The position numbers and the translations under genes are program-made. The notes beneath the pieces are model-generated. The model worked only from the letters and a program-made list of their open reading frames with translations. It was not told the origin of the DNA and did not search any database. 64,000 nucleotides of DNA from JAGOTP01 sp964582475 (lineage in GTDB: Bacteria; Patescibacteriota; Patescibacteriia; 2-12-FULL-60-25), in the NCBI GenBank assembly GCA_964582475.1, contig CAZOQS010000004.1, positions 62,001 through 126,000 of the forward strand, in the 5' to 3' direction. Shown here piece after piece: positions 58,313 to 64,000 of this stretch; within the stretch, counting starts at the first letter, position 1; each line of letters begins with the position of its first letter.

Positions 58313-58945
58313 TTACAAGGAATGAAGTGCCGTCTCCAATACTCGTGCAAACACTTCATCCTGCGTCCCTTGTCCGTCTACGCGCTTCCAGCGAGCTTTG
58401 AGTAGGTCGTGATCAGCGAGAGCGCGATAGCCTTCAACGCAGGAACGGAAGAAGGCGATTGGCAGGGTTTCGAATTTATCGCCACGGGCATCGAAGGTGC
58501 GTTTCAATCCGATCTCAGGGTCGAGATCCATTTCGATGATGAGGTCGGGGAGAAAATCTTTCACCGACGTTTTGTTCACCTCAAGAATGGTTTCGAAGCC
58601 CAAGCCGCGTCCGAAGCCTTGCCAGGCGATACTTGTACAGAAGCTACGATCAGAGACGACGATTCCTCCTTTTGCGAGCACAGGAAGAACGACGGTTCGT
58701 AACGATTGCGCGCGGGCCGAAGCATACAGATAGGCTTCGCACATTGGATCCATCGGTTCGTTGAACGGAGTCGCTTGAACCAGTGTGCGGATCGCTTCTG
58801 CGATTTCACTGCCGCCTGGTTCACGTGTCCAGATGATTTCTTTTTCGGGAAAGCGTTTCTTTAATTCTTCGACTAAGCGTTTTGATTGAGTGGTTTTTCC
58901 CGTCCCAACAACTCCTTCGAAGACAAGGTAGCGGCCAGTGGTCAT
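58313..58945 (-). CDS. tmk: Thymidylate kinase
   Basis: 210 residues. P-loop FEGVVGTGKTTQSKR, the TMK-specific DRS-type motif SDRSFCTSIAWQGFGRGLG and the lid region are present. Phosphorylates dTMP to dTDP. It lies between dipZ-like and the metalloprotease-like gene with gaps of 34 and 8 nt, so it is probably expressed with the redox operon. Confidence 0.94.
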   Translation of the reverse strand: MTTGRYLVFEGVVGTGKTTQSKRLVEELKKRFPEKEIIWTREPGGSEIAEAIRTLVQATPFNEPMDPMCEAYLYASARAQSLRTVVLPVLAKGGIVVSDRSFCTSIAWQGFGRGLGFETILEVNKTSVKDFLPDLIIEMDLDPEIGLKRTFDARGDKFETLPIAFFRSCVEGYRALADHDLLKARWKRVDGQGTQDEVFARVLETALHSL

Positions 58946-58979
58946 ATGCCGTTATCGTGCCAGGTCGATATCGTGTCGT

Positions 58980-60731
58980 CTAGCCGAAGGTGAAGGTGTA
59001 GGCTTCCAGTCCGCTCGCTTCCGCTTCAAGTTCGAGTAGGTGTTGGCCAGCACCGGCTGTGTCGTTGATGAGATGGTAGAGCTGCTCATCCTTAATCAAG
59101 GCATAGCTTTGGTCACCTTCAAAAAAGATGTCTGATCCGGCGGTCTCGCGTGTCAGTGGTTTTCCATCGCGGGTGACCTTGAGCTTCACGGGCTTGATAG
59201 CGCTCGCAACAAAGAAGACATTGCGTGCCGTATAGCGATAGATGATCTGAGCGTTTCGTGTTTTATTCTCCGCGCGTTCCCCATCGAAATTCCAAGTTCC
59301 TGCGAGGTATAGCGCATTTTGAGCAATATCGGTTGGACGTTCTAATTGTTGTTCGCCACGTGTACCGAACCGACCGTTTGCGAGCGTGCTGTTTCGGTCC
59401 GAGCCGAAGTAGACTTCAGGGCTTTGATCGCGTGTTGGACTACTCGTCTCTTGCGGTTTGACTGCTCCTGTTGGTACCGATAGCACGGCTTGATTGTCGC
59501 GCGCCATCTTTTCACGCAGGAGTTCTTGAATCTTCTTTTCTGTTTCTTCGTAGCCACCTTCTCCAATATGATCGTAGACCACTTTGCCGTCGATATTAAT
59601 TAAGTATTTACGTGGCCAGTAGTTATTCCCCCAGGCATTCCAGGTGCCATAGTCATTATCCAGAACGACAGGAAATGTGATCCCATATTTTGTCATCGCT
59701 TTTTTGACGTTTTCAAGATTCTTTTCAAATGCGAATTCTGGCGTGTGGATGCCGACGACCTCGAGGCCTTGGTCCTTGTACTTATCGTACCAAGCGTTGA
59801 GATAGGGGAAGGTGCGAATACAATTGATGCAGGTGTAGGTCATGAAGTCGACCAGAATCACTTTCTTTCCCACAAGGCCACCGAGCGTCACGCTTGAGGT
59901 GTTTACGAAGCCAGAGGGATTTGTAATTTCACGATACTGCGGAAACATCGTGTCGGCAGTTGCTGTCGGAGAAAGGGTGCCTGAGTTCAGTGCAGGCGTA
60001 TCCATCTTTTCTGTCGATTGAAGAATCGTTTGTTCGAAGTTCGTAATATTAAAGTAACCTTTTTCTAACAAGAATGTTTGTACGCGCTTGTCCGCTCCCG
60101 TCAGGATGAAGATTCCGACCAGGATGAACAAAATACCTAAGCTACGTTTGAACCATCCATTCGGATTTGCTGCCCAGCGCGCTTTTTGAATAAAGCGCTG
60201 TCCAAGCAAGCTGATCAAGAGCAAGACGAGGGCGAGTCCAAGGGCATAGGCGATTAAATACACGATCCCCGTCGCGAGGCTGCGAGGGAGAACCGTTGCG
60301 AGAATGAGGAAATACGTAGGTGAACAGCTTGAGAAGACTGGTCCGAGGGATAGACCGATCAACACATCACCTAGACGAGTTTTCTGTTCACGGGATGAGT
60401 TCAGGAGTTGTTCCGACCGGTTGGCGAGACCGAGCTTCACGCTGATGGCGTCCCAGGCTCTTGGGAAGAGGCTGATTAGTCCGAAGATAATAAGGATGCC
60501 TCCTGAAATCGCGCTCCAGACACCCTGAGGAATGTTGATGAAGGCGGTGCTGAACTTGAGGGCGAGTGTAAATAATACGATCGCGACGGCGAGTGATCCG
60601 GTGATGATGTACGGATTACGCTTTTGTCCGCCTTGAACGGAGCCACCGATAATGATCGGCAGAACCGGCAAAATGCAGGGCGCGAGCACCGTAAGCGCGC
60701 CCGACAAGAAAGAAATGAGGAGCAGCAGCAT
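58980..60731 (-). CDS. DipZ-type thiol-disulfide protein (CcdA-thioredoxin fusion)
   Basis: 583 residues. The CcdA-like membrane half has the two redox Cys in APCILPVLP and SSCSPTYF. A thioredoxin-like domain follows outside the membrane (YTCINCIRTF, CxxC; WPRKYLINIDGKVVYDHIGE) and the last 130 residues form a beta domain, as in DipZ proteins. It carries electrons from cytosolic thioredoxin to outside proteins. It starts 4 nt after the thioredoxin lipoprotein gene. A likely client was the broken exported MsrB. Confidence 0.95.
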   Translation of the reverse strand: MLLLLISFLSGALTVLAPCILPVLPIIIGGSVQGGQKRNPYIITGSLAVAIVLFTLALKFSTAFINIPQGVWSAISGGILIIFGLISLFPRAWDAISVKLGLANRSEQLLNSSREQKTRLGDVLIGLSLGPVFSSCSPTYFLILATVLPRSLATGIVYLIAYALGLALVLLLISLLGQRFIQKARWAANPNGWFKRSLGILFILVGIFILTGADKRVQTFLLEKGYFNITNFEQTILQSTEKMDTPALNSGTLSPTATADTMFPQYREITNPSGFVNTSSVTLGGLVGKKVILVDFMTYTCINCIRTFPYLNAWYDKYKDQGLEVVGIHTPEFAFEKNLENVKKAMTKYGITFPVVLDNDYGTWNAWGNNYWPRKYLINIDGKVVYDHIGEGGYEETEKKIQELLREKMARDNQAVLSVPTGAVKPQETSSPTRDQSPEVYFGSDRNSTLANGRFGTRGEQQLERPTDIAQNALYLAGTWNFDGERAENKTRNAQIIYRYTARNVFFVASAIKPVKLKVTRDGKPLTRETAGSDIFFEGDQSYALIKDEQLYHLINDTAGAGQHLLELEAEASGLEAYTFTFG

Positions 60732-60735
60732 ACGA

Positions 60736-61278
60736 TTAGATTATTTGGGCGACGATGGATTGAAGCGTCGAGCCGCCACTCCACTTTTTTAGCAGCGTTC
60801 CTTGGGCATCAACTTGCACAAATGTGTGCTGGTAGGTGACGCCATACTTCTTTTTCAGTTCTGTCGAGGAGTCGTAATCCACAATGAGTAACGAGAGATC
60901 ATTCGGAAGGCCTTTAAGATGGTTCTTTATATCCGTGTTAACCGTTTTGCATGTTGGGCACCACGGTGCATAAAAGAATAAAACAACATTCCCTGTTTCT
61001 GCCCGGCTAAGTTTTGATGCTTCATAGGCTTCGTAGCTCCCCTCGGTGTTCACGAGTATGTTCGTTGCAATCATGGCACTGGTTGATGTCATGGAATTTG
61101 AGGCTTCCATTCGTCCCCCAGAAGCAGGTTCCATAACAGGTTCCATTTTTTGCATTGCAGCCGGTTGTGCGGCTGGCTGCATAGGTTGAGAATTTAGTTT
61201 GGATGGACCTTCGCAGCCAGCACCAACAAGGATCAAGACGGAAAAGGCTGAGAGAAGGAGGGTGGGGAGTTTGAACAT
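60736..61278 (-). CDS. Thioredoxin-like lipoprotein
   Basis: 180 residues. Lipobox LVGAGC (Cys about 22), a Gln/Pro/Met-rich linker, then a thioredoxin fold with the active site FYAPWCPTCKTV and the cis-Pro region reading YQHTFVQVDAQG, where the usual Pro is replaced by His-Thr. It should pass reducing power from DipZ to surface proteins. Its promoter (TTTACA-17-TATGAT) overlaps a perfect palindrome that I assign to the XRE regulator. Confidence 0.9.
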   Translation of the reverse strand: MFKLPTLLLSAFSVLILVGAGCEGPSKLNSQPMQPAAQPAAMQKMEPVMEPASGGRMEASNSMTSTSAMIATNILVNTEGSYEAYEASKLSRAETGNVVLFFYAPWCPTCKTVNTDIKNHLKGLPNDLSLLIVDYDSSTELKKKYGVTYQHTFVQVDAQGTLLKKWSGGSTLQSIVAQII

Positions 61279-61305
61279 AGAATGTGAGAGAGGAGCAATG
61301 GACCT

Positions 61306-61347
61306 ATCATAGAACAGACAAAAAACTATGTAAAGTTAACTTTACAT
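61306..61347 (-). promoter_or_regulatory. Promoter and operator of the thioredoxin-DipZ operon
   Basis: -35 TTTACA (61334-61329) and -10 TATGAT (61311-61306), 17 bp apart. The -35 lies within the palindrome ATGTAAAG-TTAA-CTTTACAT (61328-61347), whose flanks extend the symmetry by three bases per side. A protein bound there would block the promoter. Confidence 0.78.
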
Positions 61348-61368
61348 AGTCCCTTGAAGCTCTGCATT

Positions 61369-61740
61369 TTAGTTCGTGGAATCTTTGTACAAACGTGCAA
61401 TCAGTTTTGTGATCACCATGCCGCACAATACAATCAGGAGCCATGGGTCGAGTTGATGCTGAAGTGTTTGAACGATGATCCCTGTCACAAGGAGCCCCGT
61501 TCCTACAAGAAAGCTGATGCGGCCCGCAACTTGGCGATGAAGCTGTTCGCGCTCGTCGCCGGTCGTTTCTTTCCAGATAATACCAGCCAGCAAAAGGAAA
61601 GCTACGATAAAGGCGAGTAAAACCATGCTCATGAACATGGTCGGCATCCAGAGTTTTTGAAAGGGATTCAGAAACAAGAGGGTGAGTCCAACGAGGATGA
61701 GGGACAGAACGAGCTCGCTACGTAAAATACTATTTTTCAT
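61369..61740 (-). CDS. Small four-helix membrane protein next to XRE regulator
   Basis: About 123 residues (ATG 61740; 61746 is possible) with four hydrophobic helices and a cytosolic loop TTGDEREQLHRQVAGR. It resembles the DUF2178/DUF3796-type proteins that are commonly paired with small XRE regulators. Its start overlaps the end of the XRE gene, so they are translationally coupled. It may sense a membrane signal for the regulator; this is an inference from context. Confidence 0.8.
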   Translation of the reverse strand: MKNSILRSELVLSLILVGLTLLFLNPFQKLWMPTMFMSMVLLAFIVAFLLLAGIIWKETTGDEREQLHRQVAGRISFLVGTGLLVTGIIVQTLQHQLDPWLLIVLCGMVITKLIARLYKDSTN

Positions 61741-61942
61741 AGGCAATAGAGAAGATATCTTCTACGGGTTTCTTGAAAAATTTGGCGATCTTGAGTGCCA
61801 AGAGTACGGAGGGCGTATAATTCCCTTTTTCAATCGCAATCACCGTTTGACGACTGACGCCGAGGGCATCCGCAAACGTTTGCTGAGTAATGTCGGCCTT
61901 GGTTCGGAGAGGCGCGACACGATTGTGTGTCACTTCTGGCAT
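61730..61942 (-). CDS. XRE-family transcription regulator
   Basis: 70 residues, essentially one helix-turn-helix domain: TQQTFADALGVSRQTVIAIE and the following PSVLLALKIAKFF helix. Such short regulators bind palindromes as dimers. Matching 8-4-8 palindromes lie upstream of this gene (61969-61988) and upstream of the thioredoxin lipoprotein gene (61328-61347). First gene of the redox operon. The longer TTG start (61978) would lie inside the operator and is less likely. Confidence 0.93.
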   Translation of the reverse strand: MPEVTHNRVAPLRTKADITQQTFADALGVSRQTVIAIEKGNYTPSVLLALKIAKFFKKPVEDIFSIAYEK

Positions 61943-61968
61943 GGGGGCATCAAACCACAGAAAGCGTA

Positions 61969-61988
61969 TGTCAAGCAAGCTTTACATG
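61969..61988. promoter_or_regulatory. Second XRE operator, divergent control region
   Basis: ATGTCAAG-CAAG-CTTTACAT, one mismatch from the perfect palindrome at 61328. On the minus strand it contains TTGACA as a possible -35 of the XRE gene. To the right is the extended -10 (TGC TAGTAT, 62007-62015) of the ferritin-VIT gene. Confidence 0.7.
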
Positions 61989-62006
61989 AAGGAAGCGCAC
62001 ACATCT

Positions 62007-62015
62007 GCTAGTATC
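62007..62015 (+). promoter_or_regulatory. Extended -10 promoter (TGC TAGTAT)
   Basis: Ends 13 nt before ATG 62029. The -35 region overlaps the operator at 61969-61988. Confidence 0.55.
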
Positions 62016-62028
62016 TAGCGGATCTCCT

Positions 62029-62970
62029 ATGAACCATTTTTCTCCGTCAACCTTAGTTTTGGATGAGATGGCTGATTTAGCGCTCTATCAGAACTTTCGT
62101 AAAAATCTGCAGCAACCAGAATTGATTCGCTTGTTTGATACCTTAATTATCGAGGAGAAAAAGCATGTTGCGTTTTGGCAGAAGAAAACGGAAGTAGTTC
62201 CAGAATCACTCGGTATCGTGCGGACACTCAAGGTGGGAGCATTGACGCAATTTGGTCGTCTATTCGGGATCCCAGGAATCTTATTGGTGTTAGAGGCGAT
62301 TGAAGTCCATGGAATCCGAAAATATTTAGACCTCTGGAGCTCAACTTCTGAAGTCTCGCTAAAAGCAGACGTAATGTCGATTCTGAAGGATGAACTGCAG
62401 CACGAAGATCACATGATTACGAATGTTGCAGGACGAAGCGTTCGACCAGAAGTGATCCGCAACGCCTTTCTGGGTTTTAACGATGGCTCGGTTGAAATCT
62501 TGGGGGCAGTAAGTGGGTTCTCCGCCGCCTTCGGAAATGTCTGGCATGTCTTGATCGCTGGCTCGACCGTCGCAGTTGCGGGAGCGCTTTCCATGGCGGT
62601 TGGGGCTTTCATGGCCACAAGCGCAGAACACGAAGTCGCAGCGCTCGATAAACTTCGTCGTCAGGCCCTCAGCATCGAGGGTGAGAAACGAGAATCGGAT
62701 GCACTTGCGTCGCCACTGAAGGCTGCACTGCTTGTAGGAATTACCTATCTCGTCGGAGCATTTGTACCAATCTTGCCATTTCTATTCGGTGCACAAAATG
62801 CCATTCCATCTATTTTGGTATCGGGTGTGTTGATTCTGCTCGTCTCTGCAACGCTCGCTTTCCTCTCTGGAATGCGCATTCGTCGTCGGTTACTGATGAA
62901 TGGGGGATTGATTGCGTTCGCGGTCATCGTTTCAACGTTGTTTGGAATGCTGCTAGAACGGTGGAGCTGA
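62029..62970 (+). CDS. Ferritin-like/VIT1 iron exporter (MbfA-like)
   Basis: 313 residues. The N-terminal 150 form a rubrerythrin/ferritin-like bundle with EEKKHVAFW and DELQHEDH, giving the ExxH iron ligands. The C-terminal half is a VIT1/CCC1 domain with about five helices (GFNDGSVEILGAVSGF and GAFMATSAEHEV). Such fusions export iron or manganese from the cytosol and protect against peroxide. It is divergent from the XRE gene and its promoter abuts the second operator, linking iron to the redox operon. Confidence 0.92.
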   Translation: MNHFSPSTLVLDEMADLALYQNFRKNLQQPELIRLFDTLIIEEKKHVAFWQKKTEVVPESLGIVRTLKVGALTQFGRLFGIPGILLVLEAIEVHGIRKYLDLWSSTSEVSLKADVMSILKDELQHEDHMITNVAGRSVRPEVIRNAFLGFNDGSVEILGAVSGFSAAFGNVWHVLIAGSTVAVAGALSMAVGAFMATSAEHEVAALDKLRRQALSIEGEKRESDALASPLKAALLVGITYLVGAFVPILPFLFGAQNAIPSILVSGVLILLVSATLAFLSGMRIRRRLLMNGGLIAFAVIVSTLFGMLLERWS

Positions 62971-62991
62971 TTTTTTTGCACCGAAACGCAT

Positions 62992-63043
62992 ACACCCGTC
63001 GAACCCAAGGGCGCGGATGTCTGCGCGGGGGTCCGACGGGTGT
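62992..63043. terminator. Bidirectional hairpin between VIT and GC-rich gene
   Basis: ACACCCGTCG (62992-63001) pairs with CGACGGGTGT (63034-63043), with an inner GCGC/GCGC stem. A TTTTTTT run lies at 62971-62977. Confidence 0.7.
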
Positions 63044-63052
63044 GATTGAGGA

Positions 63053-63790
63053 CTATTCGTCCAGGAGGCCCAGGTACTTGGCGAGGCGCCAGAGACCGTA
63101 GCCTTCCAGAACGAACGGGAAGAGGATGAGGAGTCCTCCGATGTAGGGGCCCACCTGCTTGAACAGGTAGACGAGCGCGAGTGCGTCACTGATGATTGCG
63201 GCCATGAAGAGAAAACCCATGCCGACGAATTTCCCAGTGTACCTCCACGCATCGCGCTTCTGTTCGTCGGTCACCGCGTTGAGGAGTCGAGTCCCCGGCC
63301 CACCGTGCGCCTTGAGAATGACCACCATCGGTTCGACCGTCTCATGCCGAGGAGGCGCTCGCTTCACGCCCTGGGTCGGCGCAGTCGGAGATGTCAGGAC
63401 GAACGGCGCCTCCTGCGGGGGCATGGGGATGGCGGCCGGGGTTGCGACGGGCGGCAGGCCACCGATCGTCCGCTTGCGCGAGGTCGCGTTCGTACGACGA
63501 AAGAGTTCTTTTGCGACAGACGCTGCCGCGAAGAACACCAGCCTCGTTCGAGGATCACCCGTGGCGGGCATCTCAGTTGCCAGCTCGTGGAGCAGGTCGC
63601 TCTCGAACGCGCGCATGATGCCCTGGAGGTCCTCATCGCTCTTCTCGGCGAGGAGCAGCTCGATCGTCTCGTGATGTCTCTGCCAGAGTCCCTGGAGAGA
63701 GCTGCTTTCGATCCGATCCAGGCCGCCTACACGGTCCACGATCAGATCAGTAGTGTCAGTTACGATTCGAATGTACCGGGCGTCGTCCAT
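63053..63790 (-). CDS. GC-rich protein with C-terminal membrane hairpin
   Basis: 245 residues. The first 185 are cytosolic, mainly helical (QGLWQRHHETIELLLAEKSD) with a Pro/Ala-rich linker (about 115-145). Two membrane helices follow at the end (FVGMGFLFMAAIISDALALV and IGGLLILFPFVLEGYGLW). ATG 63790 has an AAGGAGGG Shine-Dalgarno. GC content is far above that of the neighbours. I know no family; a membrane-tethered regulator or effector is possible. It is the last of the GC-rich units in this window. Confidence 0.75.
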   Translation of the reverse strand: MDDARYIRIVTDTTDLIVDRVGGLDRIESSSLQGLWQRHHETIELLLAEKSDEDLQGIMRAFESDLLHELATEMPATGDPRTRLVFFAAASVAKELFRRTNATSRKRTIGGLPPVATPAAIPMPPQEAPFVLTSPTAPTQGVKRAPPRHETVEPMVVILKAHGGPGTRLLNAVTDEQKRDAWRYTGKFVGMGFLFMAAIISDALALVYLFKQVGPYIGGLLILFPFVLEGYGLWRLAKYLGLLDE

Positions 63791-63831
63791 GGGAAAACCC
63801 TCCTTGTGGGTACCTGTGTCTTAGGCGAGAC

Positions 63832-63861
63832 GTACGTTAAACCAGGAAAAATAAGCCGTCA
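63832..63861 (-). promoter_or_regulatory. Putative promoter of the GC-rich membrane gene
   Basis: On the minus strand TTGACG is 17 bp before TAACGT, about 40-65 nt upstream of ATG 63790. It lies in AT-rich DNA just outside the GC-rich unit. Coordinates are approximate. Confidence 0.4.
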
Positions 63862-63896
63862 ATGTAATAAAATACAGTTTCAATCAGGGGAAGGAG

Positions 63897-64000
63897 CTAT
63901 TCGCAGGGGATTACTCGATGGATTTCTGCAAGATAGCGCGGAAAACGGACCGTTTCTTCGTGTAACTCCTTGAACTTTTGGCGAACTTTCCATTCTGCAA
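63897..64000 (-). CDS. C-terminal fragment of a gene running off the window
   Basis: The minus strand is open from the window edge to TAG at 63897: about 33 codons reading AEWKVRQKFKELHEETVRFP then RYLAEIHRVIPCE. The composition is like a normal cytosolic helical protein with ordinary codon use. The family cannot be named. Confidence 0.45.
   Translation of the reverse strand, partial: AEWKVRQKFKELHEETVRFPRYLAEIHRVIPCE

Overview
The window looks like a chromosomal segment of a Patescibacteria (CPR) bacterium, probably Parcubacteria-like. Evidence: a long uninterrupted ribosomal-protein cluster that lacks rpmD (uL30), ribosomal proteins with low-complexity tails, surface families common in CPR (DUF4012, lamin-tail domain, VirB2-like pilin domain, AlaX editing protein) and standard stop-codon use including TGA. 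I cannot name a lower rank from sequence alone.

Layout. 1-0.84 kb: GC-rich HTH-like gene plus a truncated GHKL ATPase. 1-8 kb: ABC exporter, two lipoproteins (one GC-rich), tRNA-Gly, large lamin-tail surface protein. 8.3-9.5 kb: lexA with a tandem operator, a small partner gene, tRNA-Pro(TGG). 9.6-15.8 kb: three large envelope proteins. 15.8-17.3 kb: AlaX and an ACT-like protein. 17.3-20.8 kb: secE-nusG-rplK-rplA, split by an antisense GC-rich cdsA. 20.8-24.83 kb: a small integrative element in tRNA-Pro(GGG) with a serine integrase, two peptidoglycan peptidases and two small genes. 25-29.5 kb: phosphatase, HU, LOG protein, bL28, site-2 protease, UbiA-like membrane protein. 29.5-47.5 kb: str, S10 and spc ribosomal clusters with fusA, tuf, secY, adk, map. 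47.5-55.4 kb: fpg and envelope genes. 55.5-57 kb: DEAD-box helicase. 57-63 kb: a redox operon (XRE regulator, thioredoxin lipoprotein, DipZ, tmk, metalloprotease-like, broken msrB) and a divergent ferritin-VIT protein. 63-64 kb: a GC-rich membrane protein and a partial gene.

Two gene classes coexist. Ordinary genes have no Shine-Dalgarno; their ATG is preceded by pyrimidines (often CCT or CTCCT), and many single genes have a -10 box only 5-13 nt before the ATG, predicting leaderless or nearly leaderless mRNA. A second class (about 1-835, 3730-4797, 18236-19123, 23276-23836, 24971-25435, 63053-63790) is clearly GC-richer, starts after a strong Shine-Dalgarno, and is mostly single genes bounded by hairpins; I infer horizontal acquisition.

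The most notable system is the 4-kb element at tRNA-Pro(GGG). Its integrase gene ends inside the tRNA. At the other end, the same 10-bp core is followed in the same reading frame by 42 codons that would form a different integrase C-terminus in the excised circle, so integration appears to swap the integrase tail and disconnect two downstream genes. A second coherent system is the redox/iron locus, where two matching 8-4-8 palindromes mark probable operators of the XRE regulator.
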